Shown here in pieces: positions 20,940 to 33,435 of a stretch of DNA of 64,000 nt. The position numbers and the translations under genes were made by a program. How positions within the stretch are numbered: position 1 is the stretch's first letter; the number at the start of each line of letters is the position of its first letter. Source of the stretch: Adenanthera pavonina (taxonomy: Eukaryota > Streptophyta > Magnoliopsida > Fabales > Fabaceae); the NCBI GenBank assembly GCA_026686845.1, contig JAIVEN010000004.1:20554827-20618826 (forward strand), written 5' to 3'. The notes beneath the pieces were generated by a model that was given only the letters and a program-made list of their open reading frames with translations, was not told the DNA's origin and made no database searches.

Positions 20940-23105
20940 ATGGCGAGAGTAAAGATCCCTGGAGCAGGACAAGCTGGAACTCGGCCAAAAAGAACGGTCA
21001 AATCTCAATATGCTACAAAAGAAGGAGAGAAATCCAAGAGAAAGGCCGAACCCAGTAAAGCTACCCCTTCTAAACGCCAGAAATCATCATCCAAGGCAGA
21101 TTCATAGAAAACTGGACCTTCCTCATCAAAAACTGCGGTCCCTTCGGCTGATACTGCTACTGTGGCTTCCTCCTCTTCTACACAATCTGGAGAATTTGAG
21201 CTTACTACACTGCCACTTTAGAGCACTCCTGAGATTCAAGAAGAGTTTTCTGCCAAGTTTTCCAGCAAAAAGGTAATCAAGCCTCACTGTGTAAATATGG
21301 AGCAATTTTTGATATCCAACAACTTTGATGCTGCATTATGGTTGATAAGATACAAAAACCTGTTGGAAATTGCTGAAAAATATGATGATGAAGTAGTGAA
21401 GACTTGGTATGCCTCTCTTCAATATAACAGCAAGAAAAAGAAATGAGAGGTCACCTTGAGATCAAGGACCATCTGGCTTGCTGATGAAACAATCAATGAA
21501 GTGCTGGAAATCCCAGGACAAGATGGGCTGAAAATTGACATCACAGCCTCTGGATATATGGATGAGGCAAGCACAGCTTATGAAGAAGGTGGATCCTTTC
21601 TGAACTACAAAGAGAGTACCATCTTGGACACCTTATTCAGGAGAAGGGAGAACAGGCCAACAATAAATCTGTTGAAGCCCACAGACCTAAGTGTACAAGT
21701 CAGGATCCTGCACTATATAGTGTCCAGGATCATATTCAACAAGGGTGGCAGCTTCAATTTGATAACAAGGGCAGAGGCTCATGTGATGACTGCTATCATA
21801 CGTGGGAAGCTGATTAACATGGGTCATATCATCCTCCAGAGAATGATAAAGGCAAGGGATCAGAGGAAGGATTCCACACTCCCCTATGCTGCAATTATTT
21901 CAAAAATCCTGCAGCATGCTAGAATTCAACACATTGAAAAGGGGAAAGGGAAACTTACTGAGGCATTCAAAGAGGAGGAACTGCAAAGGATGGGCATTGA
22001 AAGAGATGAAGGACGATGGGTTGGAAAGGGAGCAGGGAAATCTGAAGACTTGTTCTTTGTTGCTGATGCATCCCTCCAACAAGAAGGAACTTCCGAGGCC
22101 CCTGGCAAATCTGTACCTCAGCCTTCTCAGCCAATCCCATCTCCCTCCAGGCCTACTCACCCTCCTTCCACTCCCTCCTCACGGGCCAAGCCAACAAAGG
22201 TCACTAAGTTGTTTGACAGTCTGTCAACACTCATTCTCAGCATAAGAGATGAGCAAAATGCCAAATTTGCTCATCTACAAGATCAGATCCATCAGTTGGC
22301 TGTAAATATGAAGGTGGTGGCTGATGCCTATGAAGAGATAAGAAATGCAATTCCTACCACTTTAGCTCCACCTCAGCCTGGTGTCCCTGAGCCTACTCTG
22401 TCTCCATCCCCTGTGCCTCCAAGTCCCTTCGAGATTGCCTCCTCTGACCATGATGATGATGATATAGATGGTGCTGGTGCAATGAGAACACCAAGTCCTG
22501 GTCCACCCTTGGACTATGGATTGGGAGAAGAAGGACTCCAAGATACAAGCCCTCATGAGCCCATGCAAGAAGATGCTCAGGAATCAATTCTGTCAACTCA
22601 AGAATCTGAGCAAGTTGAAAGACTAGTTGCAGCCATTTTAAGCTCCTCTATGCAAGAAGATGTGAGCACTGAAGAAAAGAGCCTTGTACCTGTTGTAGAC
22701 TATGTTGCCATTGCTCACAATGCTCTACTGGAAGCTCAGAGGAGAAGGCTGGAAGAAATGTTTCCTCCTGCTAAACCAGCTTCCTCTTCTCTTGCTGCCT
22801 ATGGTCTTACAGAGGAACAAAGAGCTCAACTAGCTCTTTCCAGACAGGCAATGCAGGAGCTGCTGGAAATCTCTAACGAGGAAACAAGCACTGAGCCCCC
22901 AGCTGAACCTGAAATCCCTTTTGCTCCTGTGCCCCTTCGTGCTATTCCTGTCACTCAGATCCCTCCTCCGGCTGATTTTGTTGGCCTTCCTGATGATGTC
23001 AAAAAGGGGGAGAAGTCTGGGCAAACTGGAAAGCCTGCTGCTGAGCAATTTGGGAAAGGAAAAGGGAAATCCTACAGCAAGAAGACCAAGTCCAAGAAGA
23101 AATGA
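20940..23105 (+). pseudogene. env-like ORF of the SIRE-type element (three early in-frame stops)
   Basis: 721 codons from ATG 20940 to TGA 23103-23105 in one frame. Stops at 21105 (TAG), 21219 (TAG) and 21444 (TGA), all in the first quarter; the last 549 codons are open. N terminus is basic (RPKR, KRK, KRQK), then a conserved-looking globular part with 'LEIAEKYDDEVVKTWYASL' and 'WLADETINEVLEIPGQDG', which recalls plant transposon-associated domains of the 'putative plant transposon protein' type (recalled, not searched). The C-terminal half is Pro/Ser-rich (near 22110-22190), then acidic, ending in a Lys-rich tail (KKTKSKKK). I see no clear signal peptide or membrane segment, so 'env-like' describes position only. 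Such ORFs are typical of Sireviruses; function is unknown. Confidence 0.8.
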
Positions 23106-23381
23106 TTGGAGATTAGGCTTAAGTCCTCTTGTTGTACTTTGTACTGTGTATTTGTGTTTTGAATTTGTTGTTTGAACTGGATTTGATGTTTGAACTTTGC
23201 TTAATTTGTTTCTGTACAAGCAACTCTTGATTAAATGAATGGATCCCTTTGTTGCAATATTTTGTGCCTTAAATCTGTTGTTTTGATATCTTATGCATAT
23301 GTTGAGGGGGAGCTTGTGAAAGCAAACCTAAGTACTAATCCAGTTTGTAAGTTGTTTTATCATCATCAAAAAGGGGGAGAA
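23106..23381 (+). other. 3' non-coding tail of the SIRE element with two polypurine tracts
   Basis: The functional polypurine tract AAAAAGGGGGAGAA (23368-23381) abuts the 3' LTR. A second tract, GAGGGGGAG (23304-23312), lies about 65 bp upstream. Duplicated polypurine tracts are a known Sirevirus habit. Plus-strand DNA synthesis starts at the tract next to the LTR. Confidence 0.85.
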
Positions 23382-25242
23382 TGTTGAAACAAGAGTTTTG
23401 ATGATTACAAACCAACATTCAAGAGCTTGGATTGAAGATATCAAACGAGAGCAAAGCTGTTTCAAGTGAAGATTTTCTGAGTACTTGCTGTTAGATCTTT
23501 TGTAGGATCCTTAGTTTTTGTTATGACTGGGTAAAAGATTTTGATTTGAAGAAAAGAAGTTTTCAAACTTTGATTTTATGTTAAATCTTCAAATATTTGA
23601 AAAACACCCATAAACAGACGATGGTTGAAAGTTTAAGCTAAACTGTCAAGTTGGAAATTCCAACTTTGCCTTTGGAAATTCGAATTTCGAGCTAAAACTG
23701 AATAAGTCTGAAGAGATGGCTCTCTGTCAGACGAATTTTGGTTGTTCAAAATCCGAATTTTCATCTAGTCTGAAAAGAGGCCTTTTGCTAACAGACGAAC
23801 TTCACACTTTCAAAATTTGAATTTCAAGTAAAATGAAGTTTGTAAAAACCAAAGAAATTCGTCTGAAACTATGATAAAGTGCATCTGAAATCAAAATGAA
23901 ATTGAGTTTGATAAATGCTCTTTGACAGACGAATTTTGAACTTCCAACATTCGAATTTTCATATAAGTCTGAAAGATGCTTTTTTGCAACAGACGAACTT
24001 TGAGTCTTCAAAATTCGAATTTCAAACAAAACAAAACTTGAGAAAATGGAAGAAATTCATCTGAAACTATGTTAAAGTTCACCTAAGATCAAGAGTGATT
24101 TAAGTTTCAAAACTGCTCTTTGACAGACGAACTTTGAACATTGAAATTCGAATTTCAGAAGCTAAGTTCTTGAGTCTAATGAAATGAAACATTGACATAC
24201 GAATGATAAGAACTTGCAACATTCGAATGATGAAGTTAGTCTGAAAAGAGTTTCTCTGACAGACAAATTTTGCCCTTTCAAAATTTGAATTTCGAAGAAA
24301 GTAATCTACTGTGTCCCTTTAAACGTTCAATGGACAGACGAATTTTGGGGATCCAAAATTCAAATTTCGAAGGCACTGTAGAAAATTGAAAACACTGTTC
24401 ACACTTAACTGAAAAACTTTCTTCTTGAAAATTCGTATGTCACATTGTGAAAATGTTTTTTAAGTTTCAAAATTCGAATTTCACTTCATGAACAGACGAA
24501 CTTCGTGCTGTAACGTTGGAAGCTTTAATCTTCGGTTCCTTCGAAATTCGTCTGTTGGCCAACCAAAATTCGAATTTCAGTATGTCAGAAACATTAAATA
24601 CGGTTGGTAAACGGATAGTTTTTCAGAGTAACCGTTGAATAACTTCCCTAACGGATAGATTTAGTCTCTAACGGATATTTGAGACCTAAATCTATAAATA
24701 CAACATCATTTGAGGTTGTGGGTAACAAATCAAACTTGTATATACCGAATTTCTGCTAAATCTTCTTCTCAAAAGCTTTTACCCTCTTAACTTCTAAACT
24801 TGTACTTAAACTTTCATATCCACTCTTTACAAGAGAGTTATTTCATTGTAATCAATTTATTCTTCATCTGGGAGATAGATTTACTTGTGAGGGGTATTCA
24901 CAAGGGGATTGGGATGCACATAGTGAAAGTGCTTAGAAAGTTTGAAAGAGCTCAGAAACAGAGCATACTCATGTACTGCGGCTTTAGCAAGAAGCCCACT
25001 GAAATTCTTGCTGTATAGTGGATAAATCTCAAGAGGTGTCTTGGGGACTGGATGTAGGTCAAGTGAATAGACCGAACCAGGATAAATCACTGACTTCTCT
25101 TCTCCTTATCTTTACTTTTCACCTTGCTCTGTTTTACGCATTGTTTTCATTATACTGTGATATCTTCACTTACTTCACTTTGTGCAGAAAAATCTCAAAC
25201 TTCCCAATTCACCCCCCTCTTGGGAAGTCAGCCCTGCTAACA
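23382..25242 (+). repeat. 3' LTR of the SIRE-type element
   Basis: 1861 bp, about 98% identical to 13087-14948 by eye. Ends ...CTGCTAACA followed by ATTCT. It keeps more intact CAGACGAA words than the 5' LTR. The AATAAA at 14786 of the 5' LTR reads GATAAA here. Confidence 0.97.
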
Positions 25243-25333
25243 ATTCTATCGTGTGAATTATTGTTGTTTACCTTGGTTATTGGGACTCTGTCTTACACCC
25301 CTCTGTGATTGACATTTCAGGCAAAGACTCTAA

Positions 25334-28300
25334 TGTAATATCCCTATCATTACTGGATGTTATAAAATGTATAAAAGATGAGAAAGGAAGTGATAAGATA
25401 AAGTTACAGCTCGATCCTCAAGTAGAATTAATTTCCTATATGGTCTTTAGAATGAATAATGTTTGATCATTAATTAGAATTAGTTTTCCATTAGATCTTT
25501 AGCAAAAATTAATTCTAGAGTTGAGTCGAGAAAGATGTGTAACATACCAGTTGAATGGAAACTCGTTTTGAATGAAGTGAAATGGTATAAGTATTGTTGA
25601 ATCGGAGGGTTAAGGTCAAAAGATAGACTAATTTCAAGTTTAATAAAAAGAATTGTTAAAAAATTAGTCATTAGAGAAAATTATGAGAAAGTACCCAGAG
25701 GAATAAATAATTATATTTTGAACCAACTTAAGGGTAAAATAGTAATTTAATGAGTTTAGCTATTGACTGGAATTAAGTCAGAAAGTCCCTGGAAGAAAGT
25801 AATTTCAGGAATTAATTTAAAGGGAAATATCTTAAAATGTAGAAGGATATAGAAAAATTCGGCAAACACTGATGTGGAGAGAAAATGACATAAAAGTCAT
25901 TTTTTCAGGTTAAAAAGAAAAATAAGAAAAATATGTTTTGGTCCTAAGAATTAAAATTTATTACGTTTTAGTCCCACATGAGTAAAGATAAGTGTGGAAG
26001 GGAAAGGAAGTTTGAGCAAAATTACATCTAATGACCTGAAAGTTGTAAAAATTATAAATTTACTTTGGATTAAGGGTATTTTTGAAAATATAAAAAATTA
26101 TAGTCAAAATGAAGCTATTGACAGGATTAGCACAATAAAATATAGTATGAAATTTATTAATATCAAAATAATATTTATTGGGCAATTTTAATTTAATATT
26201 AATATTTTACCGGATACAAGTTAGTTTAGACTGCAGAAAAAGATAATACCAATTCAAGGACAATGAATAAACCTTGATAAAATGTATTTTGAGCCAAGAT
26301 AATGATTTTAGTTCAAAAGTGATTTTTTGATAATCTTGTACCAATATAATGATTATTTTGACAAAAATATTTAATCAGTATAGGTAAATTTAATCAGTAC
26401 AAAATATTTTGCTCCATAAAAATTATTAAAGTAATTTTTGGCCAAAAAAATGTGAGTCATGTTTGATTACAACTTATGGACACAAGTGGAATTTTTAGAA
26501 AAACTTTTTAAATAAAAAGTGAATAAAGTTAAAAGAAAAGTTAATTAAATAATTTTATTAGATAAATATCCTATTAAGTCATTAACTATTATAATCTTCA
26601 ACCAAGAGCACCTACAAATAGTGGTTGAGGAAAGACAAGTGGTGTGAAAGACTTAGGAGAAAAAGGAGGAAGAAAAAGGCAAAGGTTTGGTCTCAACAAC
26701 TCAAGGTAGTTTCTTGCAACTATTACATTGTGATCCTAAGTATTTTCGGAAGCTTTCATGGTTTATTTTTCTCTATTTTGGCCACTGAAATTTCTCCTAG
26801 AGAGAGAAAATGAAGTCATGAAGAAATCAAACCATGAAAAGTGAAGTATAGGTCACAATATACAAGAACATGTCATTAGTTTGCAAGTTTGATGAGTTAT
26901 TATTCTTTTTTTTTCAATTTTTCCTAATTCTCTGCCTATTTTGAGATTTGTAATAAGAAGGGAATTTTATAATTTTGACTTAAAAATGGATTTCTTGGGT
27001 CCAAAATAGGTTAGAATAAGTGTGTTATACAAGAAATTCTTAAAGAATAACTAAATAGAATTTTAAGGTTTAAGTGGCATTTTGTGAAGTAAGAGTTGGA
27101 GCCAATAGATTAAGACTTAATTTTATGATGCTATAGGGTTTCATGAGACAATTGAAGATCAAGGAAAGGGTATGCAAAGTTTGGAAGGATTTGGAAAGCT
27201 CCAAGGTATTTTTTTTTCCATTTATGCCAAATAATGCTAAGTTCCATGATTCTTTGATTATGCCATGCCTTGATTGAATGATTTGTGATGCAAATGTCTT
27301 GTTTGCTGGTTGTATTTGAGGGTTTTATGACCCTAGGATGTTCAAATTTTAAAGTGTTATCATGTTAAAATTTTTATGAAAATATATGGCATAATATGAT
27401 TTTATGATTTTCATTGATGATTTTATTAAATATTAAAATAATATGCATGTATAAATTGATGTAACTACTGAGATTTTTTTAATCTTATTCCTTTCCAAAT
27501 GACTAACCTTGATAGGACCAAGATGTGTCAAAGGTCAAGGTCAAGCTATGTCGATAAAGGAGGAGCACAATTATGGAATAAATGGAGCCAAATGGGAAAT
27601 ATTATTTTGGTAAATTGTATAAAATCATGTATTATGCTATGAACCTGTAACTTTGCATGGTTTTGATTTTATGATCCTTGCATGAGGTTATGTGTAAATT
27701 TGGAGCAATGAATGATGAAGTTATAGGTTTATGAAGTTTATTTTGATGAGTTATAATATGATTTTGTCCAAGATGACCAACTAAAATTAGGATAGAGGTA
27801 CTCTATCCAAAACAGGCATTTTGTGTATGTGCTATATATTCTCTTTTAGTAGACAAGTAGAGCTTTAACATGGTTCAAGGAACACTTTATTTAAATGTGT
27901 GTGTAAATTGTTATGGATTTTTTAATTTAGGGCTCAGAACAGGGAAATATGAAGAAAAACTGGAACTTTCACTGTACGTAATGGTTGTTTCAAAGGCAAC
28001 ATAAAATTGGGTAGACTTAAAAAATTTAGTGGTTTGTATGTATGAAAATCTCTATTTCTTAGGTTTAAGATGACACTAATTTGATAATAATTGGAGCTAT
28101 ATAATGTGAGATATGTAAGTTTTATTAAAATTATTTCAGTTAAAATTGAGCTTTGACCCCTATTGTTTTAAGTTATTATCTTGCACTATTCTAGTAGAAA
28201 AAATATGTAAGGAAAATATGTCTAGAAAGTAGATACATAGGGATTTCCAATGACATGAATGCATAATTTGGCTCAGGATATCATGAGTTATGAATTTTAA

Positions 28301-28647
28301 AATATAAGGCCAAAACTTGGGAAGTTTCAAAATAATCAAATGTATAGTATATCTTTGAGGAATAAACTATATAAATTGGGCCATAAAATGTTTTGTTTCT
28401 TATTTTTTCCATGTAAAGAATCTTGTTGGCTATGTTTAGAGACTTAAATCACTTTGACACAATTTTTATAGAATTAGTTATAAATTTTCAAAATTTGCTG
28501 GGTAAAATAGAATTAACCAAATGAACAATGCCCTTTAATTGAAAAATTTTGTGTACTATTTTTATGCAATCAAGTCTTTAATCATACAATAATAGAAATA
28601 ATTGAAGTCTAATACATGGAAAATGAGCCAAAGTATATGGTGTTACA
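25334..28647 (+). mobile_element. Solo LTR, family C (Ty3/gypsy-like)
   Basis: 3314 bp, starts TGTAATATCCC, ends GGTGTTACA. Flanks TCTAA (25329-25333) and TCTAG (28648-28652), a 5-bp duplication with one change. It is related along its length to 34301-36849 and, in reverse, to 43321-46265. There is no PBS or coding sequence after the end, and A' sequence resumes, so it is a solo LTR left by LTR-LTR recombination. The short ORFs inside are not convincing genes. Confidence 0.85.
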
Positions 28648-29644
28648 TCTAGCACTAGCCCAAAGAAGATGAAATAGTCTTAGTTCTCTCCATTTCACAA
28701 GGGTATCTAAGCTCCTAGTTGATAGCTTATATGCTTTTTTCGGTTTATGCAACATTGTGCCTAGTAGTTTGTTTGTGGTATCTGTTGCCTATAACGTTGT
28801 GCCCTAGGTATTTGGTATGGTATAAAGTTGATGTTTTATGAGAAGTTGTATGAAAACCAGTTAATGTGCCAGATTTCATGTTGGCCTTGTTGGTATGTTG
28901 TGTTTGTGGTTGTAGACCCTTGGTAGTCATTCTATATGTATTATGTTATGTAAGGTAAGAAATTTATGTTTGCGATGGGTATATGTGGTTGTTTGGTTAA
29001 ATGGGTATCAAAACCACTGGTTGCCAAGGGGGTCAAATATTGTAGGAATGACTTCCTTAGGATGAGATCTCCCTAAACCTAGTCCTAAGGGTATTTAGGA
29101 CTTGAGTCAGGTGTTGGTTCGGGCATTGGCATTTTGGTTTGGAATTTGTAGGCCCTAGTGCCAAGTTTTGGTCAAAAACTAACCATTTCAGTCCCAGACA
29201 TCCAAAACTTCCATATGGAGGTGCATTGAATTATGGTTGGTATCTATAGTTAAAGTGGGATTATAGTGACCTGTAAGAGTTAGAATCGGGTCAATCAGAG
29301 ATTGGAGGTAGAAGTTATGCACGTAAGAAGTTTGACTGGGATATTAGCAATGTGTTGATATCATATCAGTACATGGCACCATGGCACCAATGTCCAAGCT
29401 GCTACAACCAAGAGCTTTCATGTCATAGAGGTACTATAGTAGGGTGTGGTGCCATCCTCTATTTCTATAATTGGAACTATTTTGCCCCCTTTTCGGTGTG
29501 TTTTTGGGCCTTTGTTCATAGGATGTTATATCGTAAGTCACCTAATCTCATCAAAGGTATGATGCATGTACAAGCTATTCTTTTATATCTTATAACTGTC
29601 CTAAGAAGTTGGGTCTGGAAGTTACTATTTTGTAATATGATTTA

Positions 29645-29870
29645 CATGTGAATGTTTCTACTGGAAACAAGATCATAATCTCCGTTGTCTGTCTAAATAA
29701 ACACCATAGCACCAGAGTAAATTTGAATTGTATGCCTTTCCTTGATATTGATGTGATTATATTCACGAACTAGCTTTGTACAAGTAATCTCCACCTAGAT
29801 TGTAAGAATAAGAATTTGATTTTGCCTACCCCTGAGAGTGTTCCATGTGCTAAGATTAAATTAAATGTTA
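29645..29870 (+). pseudogene. Decayed gypsy protease relic of element B
   Basis: In one frame: 'VNVSTGNKIIISVVCLN', then 'FLDIDVIIFTN' and, after one stop, 'HLDCKNKNLILPTPESV'. This resembles the C-terminal half of gypsy aspartic protease (V.TP.G..I.VS.VC..., F.VILGMDWL, IDC..K.V.F..P). The catalytic DSGA part is not visible. It fits the expected place, after gag in element B. Confidence 0.5.
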
Positions 29871-30240
29871 TACTGACTGCTTGAAGAAAGATGTTAAGGA
29901 TAAATGAGGAAAATTGATGTATGATTTAAAGAAGAAAGTTAAATATAGATCCAATGCCTCTATAAAGGAAAATTAGTAATGTATTTATGATGTTTAAGGT
30001 ATAAAGTATGAATCCAAGGTATTTGAATAATTCAAGGCAGTTAGGGAACTACAAAACCTTACGATAGTTTATTGCTAAGATTAATATGAAATCTAGCTAT
30101 AACAGAAAGTTCCTAGCCATAAGATCTCATAATGAAAGAAATCCTCCATTAACTGCCGAGGCGAGATAAAAGGGTGGTAGCTCTTAGGAAGATGAGGCCC
30201 AATTGAACAAAGATATGAAATCTTCCATAAGATGAAAGTC
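29871..30240 (+). other. Element B internal relic, no recognisable gene
   Basis: AT-rich with many stops. It contains a phrase (GGTGGTAGCTCTTAGG, near 30173) that recurs in similar form after the solo LTR near 31921, probably an internal repeat of element B. Confidence 0.45.
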
Positions 30241-30245
30241 ACCAA

Positions 30246-31902
30246 TGTTGAATCAAGTGTTTTGATGATTCCAAACCAACTTTCTAGAGCTTGGAGAGAA
30301 GATATCAAAGGTGCACAAGTGATCTCAAGTGAAGAAATCCAAGAAAAACTAGCACAAGAATAGATGTAGAATCTACAGTCATATTTAAATTGAGTAAAAA
30401 ACTTAATTGGCAAAAATATGTTTTAAAACTATGATTCTATGTTAATCCATGGAATATTTGAAAAGCACCCACTAACAAATGAAGTTTGAAACGTTTATAC
30501 TAATATGCTGTTTTGAAAATTCAAACTTAAGTTTTGGAAATTCGAATTTGTATTGAAAATGAATAAGTTTGAAAAGAGCTTTTTCTGACAGATGAACTTT
30601 GACTGCAAAAATTCGAATTTTAAATCTTGTCTGAAAAAAGGCTTCTCTGACAGACGAACTTTGGCTTTTGAAAATTCGAATTTCAGATAAAATACAACTT
30701 ATGAAAAATGAAAAATTTGTCTGAGAATATGTCAAAATTCATCTGAAAACTGAGTTTGGAAAGAGTATCAAAATAGCTCACTGACAGACGAACTTTGAAC
30801 ATGAAAATTTGAATTTCAGAAACAAAGTTTGTGAGTCTGTTATGATGATATGTTGACATACGAATGATACTATTCAGAAATTCAAACTTTGAAGTAAGTC
30901 TTAAAAAAGACCTCTCTGACAGACGAACTTTGCATTTTGAAAATTCAAATTTTGAATAAATAAACTATTGTGCCTTAATTGAACTGCTCACTGACAGACA
31001 AATTTTGGGTATCAAAATTCAAATTCCGAAGGCACTGTAGCAAAATGTAACAACTGTTCATACTTTCCAGAAAAACCTTAAACTTAAAAATTTGTATGTT
31101 ACAACATAGAAACATTTTTCAAAGATCAAAATTTGAACTTTGCTTTATGACAGATGAACTTTGAATGTTCAATGTTAAAGTCTTTAGCTTTGGTTTTTGT
31201 GAAATTCGCCTGTTAACCAACCAAAATTCAAACTTTGAGTGTCATAAGCATTAAATGTGATTGGTAAACGGATAGTTTTTCAGAGTAACCATTGGGTAAC
31301 TTCTCCAACAGATAGATTTTGTCTCTAACATATAGTTAAGACCTAAATCTATAAACATAACATCATTTGAAGTTGTGGGTAATGATTTTAACTTTGTATA
31401 TACTGAAACTCTGCCAAATCATCAACTCAAAGTCTCTTACTCTCACATACTTCATTCTTTGTACTCAAACTTTCATATACACTCTGATTAAGAGAGTTTA
31501 TCCATTGTAAACAATCTTATCTTCATCTGGAAGAAAGATTTTCTTGTGAGGGGATATCACAAGGGATTGAGGAAGCACTTAGCTAGAGTGCAAAGAGAGA
31601 AAGTCTGAACTCTAAAAACAGAGTATCATAGTTGTACTCTGGCACTTGCAAGAAGCCCACTGAATTCTTGCAAAATAGTGGAAAATCTCAAGTGGTGGCT
31701 TGAGGACTGGACGTAGGTCAAGATTGAGAAACCAAACTAGGATAAATATCTATGTCTTCCCTTCTCTATTACTACTTTTACTTGTTATTCACTTATACTC
31801 TGTTTTACTGTCATCCTTGCTTTCTTCACTTTATTGATATTTTACAGAAAATTTTAATCTTCCCAATTCATCCCCCCTCTTAGGAAGCTAGCATATCTAA
31901 CA
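30246..31902 (+). mobile_element. SIRE-related solo LTR, plus orientation
   Basis: 1657 bp, TGTTGAATCAAG ... ATATCTAACA, flanked by perfect ACCAA duplications (30241-30245, 31903-31907). It aligns with the LTRs of 13087-25242 throughout (same CAGACGAA array, AACGGATA cluster, and 'CCCAATTCA..CCCCCTCTT' end) but is clearly more diverged, so it is a different subfamily or older. No internal sequence follows, hence a solo LTR. Confidence 0.93.
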
Positions 31903-31907
31903 ACCAA

Positions 31908-33401
31908 GGCAAGGTAAAGGGAGGTAGCTCTTAGGGTGATACCCAATTGACCAAGAATGAATTATGGTGAGAGGCCAAGGGCTGGATTCTAACTAGGCTA
32001 GTAAGAGACTTTTGAATGGTTTAGAAGTTTCCCTTAAGCTACTAGATAATTAATTAACCTTGGCTAAAAAATTAAAAAGGTTATGCATGAGGATAGACAA
32101 AGCTGAAATGTTGAAGAACAAAGAGTTAGTAACCACTACTTTTATATTATCTAGACCCCAACCCATAGATAGCCAAAAGATTTCAAAGGCTATGATAAGA
32201 TAAGCAAAGTATAAGGTTTAGGAGTATGTTTATATGGAACGGCATATTGGTAAATTAGATCTTTAAGCTAGCAAAAACTAGAGAAAAGAATAAGGAAGCA
32301 GTGTAAGCATAAGCAATGAATGAAAATAAAAATGATGTTGAGATGCCATTCTAGAATATTGTACAAAATGCTAAAAGAATATGAAAATAGGGGTTGAATG
32401 CACTAGAATTAAAGAAATAAGTTATCCAGAGGTCACACAGGCAAGTTATGGTTTAAAAAGAGAGTTCATTGCCGCATTCTCTAAGTCTAGTATTGGCATA
32501 AGTGCAGCAAAACCACTCAACATTTTATAGTTAAGTATGCTCAAGTGGGGAAAATTCCCGGATGGGTGACTTACTAGAAAGCAATAAAGAATTAGAAAGA
32601 TGTATGAAGTAAGAAAGAAAAGATGTACCAATAATTAAATGTGGGCACCATAAGTCTCACCAAAATAGCTTTTGTGGGAAAGAAATTACAAAATGAGTTT
32701 TTATGAGCTAAAGAGGCTAACCCCTTCCCCAATGACAAACGTTCTGGATCTAACGATAACCCAGGAGGTCTGTGACAATGAAAGCAAGTATGGATGAGGA
32801 CATGAAGTTTTTGTAGTAGGGTTGAGTTAAGGGTAGTAGCCTATGTTTTAAATGATAAATTTTATGAACAATATGTTATCACTCATAGTAGCAGTAATTA
32901 ATACTCTCAAGATACAGAGTTAGTATGAACTACTATGCTTATAGTACTACCATAAAAGCATTAAGACCATTAACATCTCAAGTGATCATGAGATAAGAGG
33001 AAAGCTAGGCTTGAGGTATAGAAAAATAAAATGAAGAAGATGATTCAATTAAATGACCTTGTAAGTGTCATTTAGACATAGTTAACATGATAAGCTTAGC
33101 CTTAGCAGAAAGATTATTCATATGGATAGTCTAAGGTTATAAAAAGTAAGAAAATGGATAATGTCAAGTGCTAATGAGAAAACTATAGTACAAATAAGAT
33201 AAAGTTATGATGTCTTCAACGTTTCCTAACTTAAAGAGTAATAGACAAACCTTTTAAATGCTATGAATGAATGATACCGGAGTAAAATGTTGACTTTCAA
33301 GTCAAGCAAGTAAGAAAGATAGTATTCCTTCAGTAAAAGTGGTCTAAAAGTTGAGAAATGAAAGGAAGAAAGAAATACATACAAGTGATTAGCAAAAAAT
33401 T
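31908..33401 (+). other. Element B 3' internal region, strongly decayed
   Basis: No open frame of note. It holds a 5S-rRNA-like relic (listed) and ends in the polypurine context of the B 3' LTR. If it once encoded pol it is too decayed to recognise. Confidence 0.5.
32470..32590 (+). pseudogene. 5S rRNA-like relic
   Basis: The stretch 'AGTTAAGTATGCTCAAG' followed 21 bases later by 'GGATGGGTGACTTACTAG' matches the plant 5S rRNA 3' half (AGTTAAGCGTGCTTGGGC ... GGATGGGTGACCTCCTGG) in order and spacing. Weaker similarity lies upstream ('CATAAGTGCAGC' for the CACTAATGCACC area). 5S-derived pieces occur in Cassandra TRIM LTRs and 5S-derived SINEs; which one this came from is unclear. Not a functional gene. 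Confidence 0.6.
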
Positions 33402-33435
33402 TCGAGGACGAAATTTATTTTAAAAGAGGGGAAAA
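33402..33435 (+). other. Polypurine tract region of gypsy element B
   Basis: TTCGAGGACGAAATTTATTT then TAAAAGAGGGGAAAAT directly before the 3' LTR. The 'GAGGACGAAATTT' plus purine tract is the usual 3' end of plant Tekay/Del-type gypsy internal regions. Confidence 0.8.

Larger units (their letters stand above)
13087..25242 (+). mobile_element. SIRE/Maximus-type (Sirevirus) Ty1/copia retrotransposon, complete but defective
   Basis: 12,156 bp with LTRs of 1862 and 1861 bp, TG...CA ends and a perfect 5-bp duplication ATTCT (13082-13086 and 25243-25247). Order: LTR, PBS, gag, PR-IN-RT-RH pol, a long spacer, an env-like ORF, polypurine tracts, LTR. IN preceding RT places it in Ty1/copia; the extra 3' ORF, long LTRs and repeated AGGGGGAG tracts place it in the Sirevirus lineage. 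By eye the LTRs differ at about 38 positions plus one C-run indel (about 2%), so with usual plant LTR rates the insertion is of the order of a million years old. The coding frames carry stops and frameshifts (see the entries), so it is not autonomous now. Confidence 0.97.
12276..29560 (+). mobile_element. A'-type LTR (Ty3/gypsy-like) inside element B, itself split by two insertions
   Basis: Visible in three parts: 12276-13086, 25243-25333 and 28648 to about 29560. It starts TGTAACAACC after CCATA. The first part aligns with the A LTR at 58967 onward (for example 'GTTATTTAGTGTT', 'CTTGGGTRTGAGTTTT'). The middle part matches 39580-39640 ('GGTTAYTGGGACTYTGTCTTA', 'TTTCAGG'). The third matches 40200-40450 and 46680-46880. 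It lacks the segment equivalent to 6240-6794/39019-39420. The right end is not resolved; a CCATA at 29704 is a possible duplication but conflicts with protease-like coding upstream of it. Confidence 0.65.

Noticed and set aside
29704..29708. CCATA as the right-hand target duplication of the A' LTR (matching 12271-12275)
   Set aside because: The sequence before it (from about 29645) reads in frame as gypsy protease continuing past 29708, so the LTR should end earlier; a 5-base match can be chance.
32470..32590. A functional 5S rRNA gene
   Set aside because: Only the 3' half is recognisable and it carries many changes; no terminator T-run in the right place.
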